64,000 nt of DNA from Gibbula magus (Eukaryota > Mollusca > Gastropoda > Trochida > Trochidae). How positions within the stretch are numbered: the first letter of the stretch is position 1; each line of letters starts with the position of its first letter. The position numbers and the translations under genes were made by a program. The stretch covers positions 1 through 64,000 of the forward strand of contig CAKZFU010000096.1 of NCBI GenBank assembly GCA_936450465.1, read 5' to 3'. This document shows positions 1-12,527 of the stretch, one piece after another. The notes under the pieces are model-generated. The model had not been told where the DNA came from, did no database searches, and was given only the letters and a program-made list of their open reading frames with translations.

Positions 1-143
1 GGCCCATTTTTGGGCATGAGCTTAACGGCACGGGTTGCCGATAAGACGGCAACCGATTCCAAAAGTGAATGCGTCTATGCGACCGGCAGGATGTGAGCTT
101 CCATAGGAGACCATCAAAAGTTGTCTAGGCCAAAGTGACTTTT
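1..143. repeat. Monomer A, type copy (143 bp)
   Basis: First A monomer, taken as the reference. The head is GGCCCATTTTTGGGC. Diagnostic A bases follow: GAGCTTAACGG near 18-28, CGGGTTGCCGATAAG near 31-45, GGCAACC near 48-54, GAATGCG near 67-73, CCGGCAGGATGTGAGC near 83-98. The 39-bp core shared with B is at 98-136 and the tail GTGACTTTT ends at 143. The length becomes 144 when A is followed by another A, because the tail is then GTCACCTTTT. About eight CpG sites lie in the unit, so it is not CpG-depleted. The choice of phase is arbitrary; I used the GGCCC at the head. Confidence 0.95.
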
Positions 144-159
144 GGCCCAAAATTGGGCC
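128..159. other. Overlapping dyads at the A-to-B monomer junction
   Basis: Two inverted repeats share the GGCC at the monomer boundary. GGCCAAA (128-134) pairs with TTTGGCC (141-147) across a 6-nt loop. The B head GGCCCAAAATTGGGCC (144-159) has 7-bp arms around a 2-nt centre. The arrangement recurs at essentially every A-to-B junction in the array. Established context: short dyad symmetries able to form cruciforms have been reported as enriched in centromeric satellites that lack CENP-B boxes. A role here is inference only. Confidence 0.8.
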
Positions 160-295
160 TACAGGAATGACTATAACGGCACGGTTTGCCCATAAGATGG
201 TCACCGATTCCAAAAGTGAACGCGTCTATGCGACCGACAGGATGAGACCTTCCATAGGAGACCATCAAAAGTTGTCTAGGCCAAAGTCACCTTTT
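144..295. repeat. Monomer B, type copy (152 bp)
   Basis: First B monomer, taken as the reference. The head is GGCCCAAAATTGGGCC followed by TACAGGAATGACTATAACGG, which is about 8 bp longer than the A head. Diagnostic B bases: CGGTTTGCCCATAAG, GGTCACC, GAACGCG (containing an MluI site ACGCGT that A lacks) and CCGACAGGATGAGACC. The core shared with A is at 249-287 and the tail is GTCACCTTTT. This particular copy has T at 198 (AAGATGG) where other B copies have C. B is 151 bp when followed by another B, because the tail is then GTGACTTTT. Confidence 0.95.
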
Positions 296-310
296 GGCCC
301 ATTTTTGGGC
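279..310. other. Overlapping dyads at the B-to-A monomer junction
   Basis: GGCCAAA (279-285) pairs with TTTGGCC (293-299) across a 7-nt loop. The A head then gives GCCCA-TTTT-TGGGC (297-310), a 5-bp-arm hairpin. This is the B-to-A counterpart of the junction at 128-159 and recurs about every 295 bp. The foldback variants at 20619, 20928, 22568 and 28928 all lie at this position of the unit. Confidence 0.8.
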
Positions 311-1191
311 ATGAGCTTAACGGCACGGGTTGCCGATAAGACGGCAACCGATTCCAAAAGTGAATGCGTCTATGCGACCGGCAGGATGTGAGCTTCCATA
401 GGAGACCATCAAAAGTTGTCTAGGCCAAAGTGACTTTTGGCCCAAAATTGGGCCTACAGGAATGACTATAACGGCACGGTTTGCCCATAAGACGGTCACC
501 GATTCCAAAAGTGAACGCGTCTATGCGACCGACAGGATGAGACCTTCCATAGGAGACCATCAAAAGTTGTCTAGGCCAAAGTCACCTTTTGGCCCATTTT
601 TGGGCATGAGCTTAACGGCACGGGTTGCCGATAAGACGGCAACCGATTCCAAAAGTGAATGCGTCTATGCGACCGGCAGGATGTGAGCTTCCATAGGAGA
701 CCATCAAAAGTTGTCTAGGCCAAAGTGACTTTTGGCCCAAAATTGGGCCTACAGGAATGACTATAACGGCACGGTTTGCCCATAAGACGGTCACCGATTC
801 CAAAAGTGAACGCGTCTATGCGACCGACAGGATGAGACCTTCCATAGGAGACCATCAAAAGTTGTCTAGGCCAAAGTCACCTTTTGGCCCATTTTTGGGC
901 ATGAGCTTAACGGCACGGGTTGCCGATAAGACGGCAACCGATTCCAAAAGTGAATGCGTCTATGCGACCGGCAGGATGTGAGCTTCCATAGGAGACCATC
1001 AAAAGTTGTCTAGGCCAAAGTGACTTTTGGCCCAAAATTGGGCCTACAGGAATGACTATAACGGCACGGTTTGCCCATAAGACGGTCACCGATTCCAAAA
1101 GTGAACGCGTCTATGCGACCGACAGGATGAGACCTTCCATAGGAGACCATCAAAAGTTGTCTAGGCCAAAGTCACCTTTTGGCCCATTTTT

Positions 1192-1785
1192 GGGCATGAG
1201 CTTAACGGCACGGGTTGCCGATAAGACGGCAACCGATTCAAAAGTGAATGCGTCTATGCGACCGGCAGGATGTGAGCTTCCATAGGAGACCATCAAAAGT
1301 TGTCTAGGCCAAAGTGACTTTTGGCCCAAAATTGGGCCTACAGGAATGACTATAACGGCACGGTTTGCCCATAAGACGGTCACCGATTCAAAAGTGAACG
1401 CGTCTATGCGACCGACAGGATGAGACCTTCCATAGGAGACCATCAAAAGTTGTCTAGGCCAAAGTCACCTTTTGGCCCATTTTTGGGCATGAGCTTAACG
1501 GCACGGGTTGCCGATAAGACGGCAACCGATTCCAAAAGTGAATGCGTCTATGCGACCGGCAGGATGTGAGCTTCCATAGGAGACCATCAAAAGTTGTCTA
1601 GGCCAAAGTGACTTTTGGCCCAAAATTGGGCCTACAGGAATGACTATAACGGCACGGTTTGCCCATAAGACGGTCACCGATTCCAAAAGTGAACGCGTCT
1701 ATGCGACCGACAGGATGAGACCTTCCATAGGAGACCATCAAAAGTTGTCTAGGCCAAAGTCACCTTTTGGCCCATTTTGGGCATG
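1192..1785. repeat. Dimers with clustered single-base deletions
   Basis: Three 1-bp losses lie within about 540 bp. CCGATTCAAAAG replaces CCGATTCCAAAAG in an A (near 1239) and again in the next B (near 1389), and the following A head has four T instead of five (near 1778). The spacing between successive B monomers drops to 294 bp three times here. The same C loss in an adjacent A and B suggests local conversion. Residual sequencing or assembly errors in homopolymer-like spots are an equally good explanation. Confidence 0.85.
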
Positions 1786-3963
1786 AGCTTAACGGCACGG
1801 GTTGCCGATAAGACGGCAACCGATTCCAAAAGTGAATGCGTCTATGCAACCGGCAGGATGTGAGCTTCCATAGGAGACCATCAAAAGTTGTCTAGGCCAA
1901 AGTGACTTTTGGCCCTAAATTGGGCCTACAGGAATGACTATAACGGCACGGTTTGCCCATAAGACGGTCACCGATTCCAAAAGTGAACGCGTCTATGCGA
2001 CCGACAGGATGAGACCTTCCATAGGAGACCATCAAAAGTTGTCTAGGCCAAAGTCACCTTTTGGCCCATTTTTGGGCATGAGCTTAACGGCACGGGTTGC
2101 CGATAAGACGGCAACCGATTCCAAAAGTGAATGCGTCTATGCGACCGGCAGGATGTGAGCTTCCATAGGAGACCATCAAAAGTTGTCTAGGCCAAAGTGA
2201 CTTTTGGCCCAAAATTGGGCCTACAGGAATGACTATAACGGCACGGTTTGCCCATAAGACGGTCACCGATTCCAAAAGTGAACGCGTCTATGCGACCGAC
2301 AGGATGAGACCTTCCATAGGAGACCATCAAAAGTTGTCTAGGCCAAAGTCACCTTTTGGCCCATTTTTGGGCATGAGCTTAACGGCACGGGTTGCCGATA
2401 AGACGGCAACCGATTCCAAAAGTGAATGCGTCTATGCGACCGGCAGGATGTGAGCTTCCATAGGAGACCATCAAAAGTTGTCTAGGCCAAAGTGACTTTT
2501 GGCCCAAAATTGGGCCTACAGGAATGACTATAACGGCACGGTTTGCCCATAAGACGGTCACCGATTCCAAAAGTGAACGCGTCTATGCGACCGACAGGAT
2601 GAGACCTTCCATAGGAGACCATCAAAAGTTGTCTAGGCCAAAGTCACCTTTTGGCCCATTTTTGGGCATGAGCTTAACGGCACGGGTTGCCGATAAGACG
2701 GCAACCGATTCCAAAAGTGAATGCGTCTATGCGACCGGCAGGATGTGAGCTTCCATAGGAGACCATCAAAAGTTGTCTAGGCCAAAGTGACTTTTGGCCC
2801 AAAATTGGGCCTACAGGAATGACTATAACGGCACGGTTTGCCCATAAGACGGTCACCGATTCCAAAAGTGAACGCGTCTATGCGACCGACAGGATGAGAC
2901 CTTCCATAGGAGACCATCAAAAGTTGTCTAGGCCAAAGTCACCTTTTGGCCCATTTTTGGGCATGAGCTTAACGGCACGGGTTGCCGATAAGACGGCAAC
3001 CGATTCCAAAAGTGAATGCGTCTATGCGACCGGCAGGATGTGAGCTTCCATAGGAGACCATCAAAAGTTGTCTAGGCCAAAGTGACTTTTGGCCCAAAAT
3101 TGGGCCTACAGGAATGACTATAACGGCACGGTTTGCCCATAAGACGGTCACCGATTCCAAAAGTGAACGCGTCTATGCGACCGACAGGATGAGACCTTCC
3201 ATAGGAGACCATCAAAAGTTGTCTAGGCCAAAGTCACCTTTTGGCCCATTTTTGGGCATGAGCTTAACGGCACGGGTTGCCGATAAGACGGCAACCGATT
3301 CCAAAAGTGAATGCGTCTATGCGACCGGCAGGATGTGAGCTTCCATAGGAGACCATCAAAAGTTGTCTAGGCCAAAGTGACTTTTGGCCCAAAATTGGGC
3401 CTACAGGAATGACTATAACGGCACGGTTTGCCCATAAGACGGTCACCGATTCCAAAAGTGAACGCGTCTATGCGACCGACAGGATGAGACCTTCCATAGG
3501 AGACCATCAAAAGTTGTCTAGGCCAAAGTCACCTTTTGGCCCATTTTTGGGCATGAGCTTAACGGCACGGGTTGCCGATAAGACGGCAACCGATTCCAAA
3601 AGTGAATGCGTCTATGCGACCGGCAGGATGTGAGCTTCCATAGGAGACCATCAAAAGTTGTCTAGGCCAAAGTGACTTTTGGCCCAAAATTGGGCCTACA
3701 GGAATGACTATAACGGCACGGTTTGCCCATAAGACGGTCACCGATTCCAAAAGTGAACGCGTCTATGCGACCGACAGGATGAGACCTTCCATAGGAGACC
3801 ATCAAAAGTTGTCTAGGCCAAAGTCACCTTTTGGCCCATTTTTGGGCATGAGCTTAACGGCACGGGTTGCCGATAAGACGGCAACCGATTCCAAAAGTGA
3901 ATGCGTCTATGCGACCGGCAGGATGTGAGCTTCCATAGGAGACCATCAAAAGTTGTCTAGGCC

Positions 3964-3980
3964 AAGTGACTTTTGGCCAA
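3964..3980. repeat. Dimer with two single-base deletions
   Basis: The tail of A reads GCCAAGTGAC (one A lost), and the following B head begins GGCCAAAATTGGG (one C lost). The local B-to-B spacing is 293 instead of 295. Both losses fall in the dyad-rich junction. They could be real or residual consensus errors. Confidence 0.85.
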
Positions 3981-4125
3981 AATTGGGCCTACAGGAATGA
4001 CTATAACGGCACGGTTTGCCCATAAGACGGTCACCGATTCCAAAAGTGAACGCGTCTATGCGACCGACAGGATGAGACCTTCCATAGGAGACCATCAAAA
4101 GTTGTCTAGGCCAAAGTCACCTTTT

Positions 4126-7100
4126 GGCCCATTTTTGGGCATGAGCTTAACGGCACGGGTTGCCGATAAGACGGCAACCGATTCCAAAAGTGAATGCGTC
4201 TATGCGACCGGCAGGATGTGAGCTTCCATAGGAGACCATCAAAAGTTGTCTAGGCCAAAGTGACTTTTGGCCCAAAATTGGGCCTACAGGAATGACTATA
4301 ACGGCACGGTTTGCCCATAAGACGGTCACCGATTCCAAAAGTGAACGCGTCTATGCGACCGACAGGATGAGACCTTCCATAGGAGACCATCAAAAGTTGT
4401 CTAGGCCAAAGTCACCTTTTGGCCCATTTTTGGGCATGAGCTTAACGGCACGGGTTGCCGATAAGACGGCAACCGATTCCAAAAGTGAATGCGTCTATGC
4501 GACCGGCAGGATGTGAGCTTCCATAGGAGACCATCAAAAGTTGTCTAGGCCAAAGTGACTTTTGGCCCAAAATTGGGCCTACAGGAATGACTATAACGGC
4601 ACGGTTTGCCCATAAGACGGTCACCGATTCCAAAAGTGAACGCGTCTATGCGACCGACAGGATGAGACCTTCCATAGGAGACCATCAAAAGTTGTCTAGG
4701 CCAAAGTCACCTTTTGGCCCATTTTTGGGCATGAGCTTAACGGCACGGGTTGCCGATAAGACGGCAACCGATTCCAAAAGTGAATGCGTCTATGCGACCG
4801 GCAGGATGTGAGCTTCCATAGGAGACCATCAAAAGTTGTCTAGGCCAAAGTGACTTTTGGCCCAAAATTGGGCCTACAGGAATGACTATAACGGCACGGT
4901 TTGCCCATAAGACGGTCACCGATTCCAAAAGTGAACGCGTCTATGCGACCGACAGGATGAGACCTTCCATAGGAGACCATCAAAAGTTGTCTAGGCCAAA
5001 GTCACCTTTTGGCCCATTTTTGGGCATGAGCTTAACGGCACGGGTTGCCGATAAGACGGCAACCGATTCCAAAAGTGAATGCGTCTATGCGACCGGCAGG
5101 ATGTGAGCTTCCATAGGAGACCATCAAAAGTTGTCTAGGCCAAAGTGACTTTTGGCCCAAAATTGGGCCTACAGGAATGACTATAACGGCACGGTTTGCC
5201 CATAAGACGGTCACCGATTCCAAAAGTGAACGCGTCTATGCGACCGACAGGATGAGACCTTCCATAGGAGACCATCAAAAGTTGTCTAGGCCAAAGTCAC
5301 CTTTTGGCCCATTTTTGGGCATGAGCTTAACGGCACGGGTTGCCGATAAGACGGCAACCGATTCCAAAAGTGAATGCGTCTATGCGACCGGCAGGATGTG
5401 AGCTTCCATAGGAGACCATCAAAAGTTGTCTAGGCCAAAGTGACTTTTGGCCCAAAATTGGGCCTACAGGAATGACTATAACGGCACGGTTTGCCCATAA
5501 GACGGTCACCGATTCCAAAAGTGAACGCGTCTATGCGACCGACAGGATGAGACCTTCCATAGGAGACCATCAAAAGTTGTCTAGGCCAAAGTCACCTTTT
5601 GGCCCATTTTTGGGCATGAGCTTAACGGCACGGGTTGCCGATAAGACGGCAACCGATTCCAAAAGTGAATGCGTCTATGCGACCGGCAGGATGTGAGCTT
5701 CCATAGGAGACCATCAAAAGTTGTCTAGGCCAAAGTGACTTTTGGCCCAAAATTGGGCCTACAGGAATGACTATAACGGCACGGTTTGCCCATAAGACGG
5801 TCACCGATTCCAAAAGTGAACGCGTCTATGCGACCGACAGGATGAGACCTTCCATAGGAGACCATCAAAAGTTGTCTAGGCCAAAGTCACCTTTTGGCCC
5901 ATTTTTGGGCATGAGCTTAACGGCACGGGTTGCCGATAAGACGGCAACCGATTCCAAAAGTGAATGCGTCTATGCGACCGGCAGGATGTGAGCTTCCATA
6001 GGAGACCATCAAAAGTTGTCTAGGCCAAAGTGACTTTTGGCCCAAAATTGGGCCTACAGGAATGACTATAACGGCACGGTTTGCCCATAAGACGGTCACC
6101 GATTCCAAAAGTGAACGCGTCTATGCGACCGACAGGATGAGACCTTCCATAGGAGACCATCAAAAGTTGTCTAGGCCAAAGTCACCTTTTGGCCCATTTT
6201 TGGGCATGAGCTTAACGGCACGGGTTGCCGATAAGACGGCAACCGATTCCAAAAGTGAATGCGTCTATGCGACCGGCAGGATGTGAGCTTCCATAGGAGA
6301 CCATCAAAAGTTGTCTAGGCCAAAGTGACTTTTGGCCCAAAATTGGGCCTACAGGAATGACTATAACGGCACGGTTTGCCCATAAGACGGTCACCGATTC
6401 CAAAAGTGAACGCGTCTATGCGACCGACAGGATGAGACCTTCCATAGGAGACCATCAAAAGTTGTCTAGGCCAAAGTCACCTTTTGGCCCATTTTTGGGC
6501 ATGAGCTTAACGGCACGGGTTGCCGATAAGACGGCAACCGATTCCAAAAGTGAATGCGTCTATGCGACCGGCAGGATGTGAGCTTCCATAGGAGACCATC
6601 AAAAGTTGTCTAGGCCAAAGTGACTTTTGGCCCAAAATTGGGCCTACAGGAATGACTATAACGGCACGGTTTGCCCATAAGACGGTCACCGATTCCAAAA
6701 GTGAACGCGTCTATGCGACCGACAGGATGAGACCTTCCATAGGAGACCATCAAAAGTTGTCTAGGCCAAAGTCACCTTTTGGCCCATTTTTGGGCATGAG
6801 CTTAACGGCACGGGTTGCCGATAAGACGGCAACCGATTCCAAAAGTGAATGCGTCTATGCGACCGGCAGGATGTGAGCTTCCATAGGAGACCATCAAAAG
6901 TTGTCTAGGCCAAAGTGACTTTTGGCCCAAAATTGGGCCTACAGGAATGACTATAACGGCACGGTTTGCCCATAAGACGGTCACCGATTCCAAAAGTGAA
7001 CGCGTCTATGCGACCGACAGGATGAGACCTTCCATAGGAGACCATCAAAAGTTGTCTAGGCCAAAGTCACCTTTTGGCCCATTTTTGGGCATGAGCTTAA

Positions 7101-10100
7101 CGGCACGGGTTGCCGATAAGACGGCAACCGATTCCAAAAGTGAATGCGTCTATGCGACCGGCAGGATGTGAGCTTCCATAGGAGACCATCAAAAGTTGTC
7201 TAGGCCAAAGTGACTTTTGGCCCAAAATTGGGCCTACAGGAATGACTATAACGGCACGGTTTGCCCATAAGACGGTCACCGATTCCAAAAGTGAACGCGT
7301 CTATGCGACCGACAGGATGAGACCTTCCATAGGAGACCATCAAAAGTTGTCTAGGCCAAAGTCACCTTTTGGCCCATTTTTGGGCATGAGCTTAACGGCA
7401 CGGGTTGCCGATAAGACGGCAACCGATTCCAAAAGTGAATGCGTCTATGCGACCGGCAGGATGTGAGCTTCCATAGGAGACCATCAAAAGTTGTCTAGGC
7501 CAAAGTGACTTTTGGCCCAAAATTGGGCCTACAGGAATGACTATAACGGCACGGTTTGCCCATAAGACGGTCACCGATTCCAAAAGTGAACGCGTCTATG
7601 CGACCGACAGGATGAGACCTTCCATAGGAGACCATCAAAAGTTGTCTAGGCCAAAGTCACCTTTTGGCCCATTTTTGGGCATGAGCTTAACGGCACGGGT
7701 TGCCGATAAGACGGCAACCGATTCCAAAAGTGAATGCGTCTATGCGACCGGCAGGATGTGAGCTTCCATAGGAGACCATCAAAAGTTGTCTAGGCCAAAG
7801 TGACTTTTGGCCCAAAATTGGGCCTACAGGAATGACTATAACGGCACGGTTTGCCCATAAGACGGTCACCGATTCCAAAAGTGAACGCGTCTATGCGACC
7901 GACAGGATGAGACCTTCCATAGGAGACCATCAAAAGTTGTCTAGGCCAAAGTCACCTTTTGGCCCATTTTTGGGCATGAGCTTAACGGCACGGGTTGCCG
8001 ATAAGACGGCAACCGATTCCAAAAGTGAATGCGTCTATGCGACCGGCAGGATGTGAGCTTCCATAGGAGACCATCAAAAGTTGTCTAGGCCAAAGTGACT
8101 TTTGGCCCAAAATTGGGCCTACAGGAATGACTATAACGGCACGGTTTGCCCATAAGACGGTCACCGATTCCAAAAGTGAACGCGTCTATGCGACCGACAG
8201 GATGAGACCTTCCATAGGAGACCATCAAAAGTTGTCTAGGCCAAAGTCACCTTTTGGCCCATTTTTGGGCATGAGCTTAACGGCACGGGTTGCCGATAAG
8301 ACGGCAACCGATTCCAAAAGTGAATGCGTCTATGCGACCGGCAGGATGTGAGCTTCCATAGGAGACCATCAAAAGTTGTCTAGGCCAAAGTGACTTTTGG
8401 CCCAAAATTGGGCCTACAGGAATGACTATAACGGCACGGTTTGCCCATAAGACGGTCACCGATTCCAAAAGTGAACGCGTCTATGCGACCGACAGGATGA
8501 GACCTTCCATAGGAGACCATCAAAAGTTGTCTAGGCCAAAGTCACCTTTTGGCCCATTTTTGGGCATGAGCTTAACGGCACGGGTTGCCGATAAGACGGC
8601 AACCGATTCCAAAAGTGAATGCGTCTATGCGACCGGCAGGATGTGAGCTTCCATAGGAGACCATCAAAAGTTGTCTAGGCCAAAGTGACTTTTGGCCCAA
8701 AATTGGGCCTACAGGAATGACTATAACGGCACGGTTTGCCCATAAGACGGTCACCGATTCCAAAAGTGAACGCGTCTATGCGACCGACAGGATGAGACCT
8801 TCCATAGGAGACCATCAAAAGTTGTCTAGGCCAAAGTCACCTTTTGGCCCATTTTTGGGCATGAGCTTAACGGCACGGGTTGCCGATAAGACGGCAACCG
8901 ATTCCAAAAGTGAATGCGTCTATGCGACCGGCAGGATGTGAGCTTCCATAGGAGACCATCAAAAGTTGTCTAGGCCAAAGTGACTTTTGGCCCAAAATTG
9001 GGCCTACAGGAATGACTATAACGGCACGGTTTGCCCATAAGACGGTCACCGATTCCAAAAGTGAACGCGTCTATGCGACCGACAGGATGAGACCTTCCAT
9101 AGGAGACCATCAAAAGTTGTCTAGGCCAAAGTCACCTTTTGGCCCATTTTTGGGCATGAGCTTAACGGCACGGGTTGCCGATAAGACGGCAACCGATTCC
9201 AAAAGTGAATGCGTCTATGCGACCGGCAGGATGTGAGCTTCCATAGGAGACCATCAAAAGTTGTCTAGGCCAAAGTGACTTTTGGCCCAAAATTGGGCCT
9301 ACAGGAATGACTATAACGGCACGGTTTGCCCATAAGACGGTCACCGATTCCAAAAGTGAACGCGTCTATGCGACCGACAGGATGAGACCTTCCATAGGAG
9401 ACCATCAAAAGTTGTCTAGGCCAAAGTCACCTTTTGGCCCATTTTTGGGCATGAGCTTAACGGCACGGGTTGCCGATAAGACGGCAACCGATTCCAAAAG
9501 TGAATGCGTCTATGCGACCGGCAGGATGTGAGCTTCCATAGGAGACCATCAAAAGTTGTCTAGGCCAAAGTGACTTTTGGCCCAAAATTGGGCCTACAGG
9601 AATGACTATAACGGCACGGTTTGCCCATAAGACGGTCACCGATTCCAAAAGTGAACGCGTCTATGCGACCGACAGGATGAGACCTTCCATAGGAGACCAT
9701 CAAAAGTTGTCTAGGCCAAAGTCACCTTTTGGCCCATTTTTGGGCATGAGCTTAACGGCACGGGTTGCCGATAAGACGGCAACCGATTCCAAAAGTGAAT
9801 GCGTCTATGCGACCGGCAGGATGTGAGCTTCCATAGGAGACCATCAAAAGTTGTCTAGGCCAAAGTGACTTTTGGCCCAAAATTGGGCCTACAGGAATGA
9901 CTATAACGGCACGGTTTGCCCATAAGACGGTCACCGATTCCAAAAGTGAACGCGTCTATGCGACCGACAGGATGAGACCTTCCATAGGAGACCATCAAAA
10001 GTTGTCTAGGCCAAAGTCACCTTTTGGCCCATTTTTGGGCATGAGCTTAACGGCACGGGTTGCCGATAAGACGGCAACCGATTCCAAAAGTGAATGCGTC

Positions 10101-10320
10101 TATGCGACCGGCAGGATGTGAGCTTCCATAGGAGACCATCAAAAGTTGTCTAGGCCAAAGTGACTTTTGGCCCAAAATTGGGCCTACAGGAATGACTATA
10201 ACGGCACGGTTTGCCCATAAGACGGTCACCGATTCCAAAAGTGAACGCGTCTATGCGACCGACAGGATGAGACCTTCCATAGGAGACCATCAAAAGTTGT
10301 CTAGGCCAAAGTCACCTTTT
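4126..10320. repeat. Ultra-homogeneous block of 21 consecutive dimers
   Basis: Exactly 6195 bp, or 21 x 295 bp, in which I see no substitution or indel relative to the A and B type copies. The block is bounded on the left by the two deletions near 3966-3980 and on the right by an A with one C missing (CGGGTTGCGATAAG near 10358). This degree of identity implies very recent expansion or conversion, if the assembly is correct. Confidence 0.85.
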
Positions 10321-12527
10321 GGCCCATTTTTGGGCATGAGCTTAACGGCACGGGTTGCGATAAGACGGCAACCGATTCCAAAAGTGAATGCGTCTATGCG
10401 ACCGGCAGGATGTGAGCTTCCATAGGAGACCATCAAAAGTTGTCTAGGCCAAAGTGACTTTTGGCCCAAAATTGGGCCTACAGGAATGACTATAACGGCA
10501 CGGTTTGCCCATAAGACGGTCACCGATTCCAAAAGTGAACGCGTCTATGCGACCGACAGGATGAGACCTTCCATAGGAGACCATCAAAAGTTGTCTAGGC
10601 CAAAGTCACCTTTTGGCCCATTTTTGGGCATGAGCTTAACGGCACGGGTTGCCGATAAGACGGCAACCGATTCCAAAAGTGAATGCGTCTATGCGACCGG
10701 CAGGATGTGAGCTTCCATAGGAGACCATCAAAAGTTGTCTAGGCCAAAGTGACTTTTGGCCCAAAATTGGGCCTACAGGAATGACTATAACGGCACGGTT
10801 TGCCCATAAGACGGTCACCGATTCCAAAAGTGAACGCGTCTATGCGACCGACAGGATGAGACCTTCCATAGGAGACCATCAAAAGTTGTCTAGGCCAAAG
10901 TCACCTTTTGGCCCATTTTTGGGCATGAGCTTAACGGCACGGGTTGCCGATAAGACGGCAACCGATTCCAAAAGTGAATGCGTCTATGCGACCGGCAGGA
11001 TGTGAGCTTCCATAGGAGACCATCAAAAGTTGTCTAGGCCAAAGTGACTTTTGGCCCAAAATTGGGCCTACAGGAATGACTATAACGGCACGGTTTGCCC
11101 ATAAGACGGTCACCGATTCCAAAAGTGAACGCGTCTATGCGACCGACAGGATGAGACCTTCCATAGGAGACCATCAAAAGTTGTCTAGGCCAAAGTCACC
11201 TTTTGGCCCATTTTTGGGCATGAGCTTAACGGCACGGGTTGCCGATAAGACGGCAACCGATTCCAAAAGTGAATGCGTCTATGCGACCGGCAGGATGTGA
11301 GCTTCCATAGGAGACCATCAAAAGTTGTCTAGGCCAAAGTGACTTTTGGCCCAAAATTGGGCCTACAGGAATGACTATAACGGCACGGTTTGCCCATAAG
11401 ACGGTCACCGATTCCAAAGGTGAACGCGTCTATGCGACCGACAGGATGAGACCTTCCATAGGAGACCATCAAAAGTTGTCTAGGCCAAAGTCACCTTTTG
11501 GCCCATTTTTGGGCATGAGCTTAACGGCACGGGTTGCCGATAAGACGGCAACCGATTCCAAAAGTGAATGCGTCTATGCGACCGGCAGGATGTGAGCTTC
11601 CATAGGAGACCATCAAAAGTTGTCTAGGCCAAAGTGACTTTTGGCCCAAAATTGGGCCTACAGGAATGACTATAACGGCACGGTTTGCCCATAAGACGGT
11701 CACCGATTCCAAAAGTGAACGCGTCTATGCGACCGACAGGATGAGACCTTCCATAGGAGACCATCAAAAGTTGTCTAGGCCAAAGTCACCTTTTGGCCCA
11801 TTTTTGGGCATGAGCTTAACGGCACGGGTTGCCGATAAGACGGCAACCGATTCCAAAAGTGAATGCGTCTATGCGACCGGCAGGATGTGAGCTTCCATAG
11901 GAGACCATCAAAAGTTGTCTAGGCCAAAGTGACTTTTGGCCCAAAATTGGGCCTACAGGAATGACTATAACGGCACGGTTTGCCCATAAGACGGTCACCG
12001 ATTCCAAAAGTGAACGCGTCTATGCGACCGACAGGATGAGACCTTCCATAGGAGACCATCAAAAGTTGTCTAGGCCAAAGTCACCTTTTGGCCCATTTTT
12101 GGGCATGAGCTTAACGGCACGGGTTGCCGATAAGACGGCAACCGATTCCAAAAGTGAATGCGTCTATGCGACCGGCAGGATATGAGCTTCCATAGGAGAC
12201 CATCAAAAGTTGTCTAGGCCAAAGTGACTTTTGGCCCAAAATTGGGCCTACAGGAATGACTATAACGGCACGGTTTGCCCATAAGACGGTCACCGATTCC
12301 AAAAGTGAACGCGTCTATGCGACCGACAGGATGAGACCTTCCATAGGAGACCATCAAAAGTTGTCTAGGCCAAAGTCACCTTTTGGCCCATTTTTGGGCA
12401 TGAGCTTAACGGCACGGGTTGCCGATAAGACGGCAACCGATTCCAAAAGTGAATGCGTCTATGCGACCGGCAGGATGTGAGCTTCCATAGGAGACCATCA
12501 AAAGTTGTCTAGGCCAAAGTGACTTTT

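Noticed and set aside
144..159. Rho-independent-type terminator or operator at the GC-rich dyad of B
   Set aside because: The dyad is part of a satellite repeated hundreds of times, with no adjacent gene and no T-run of terminator type.
167..391. 74-codon plus-strand frame starting in B and ending in the next A, repeated about 200 times
   Set aside because: It is the same stretch of satellite in each dimer. The 295-bp period is not a multiple of three, there is no consistent upstream signal, and a minus-strand frame overlaps it. Conservation is explained by DNA-level homogeneity.
317..508. 63-codon minus-strand frame repeated in every dimer
   Set aside because: It is the antisense of the same satellite, and its identity across copies follows from the identical DNA. 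There is no sign of codon-level constraint: changes hit all positions.
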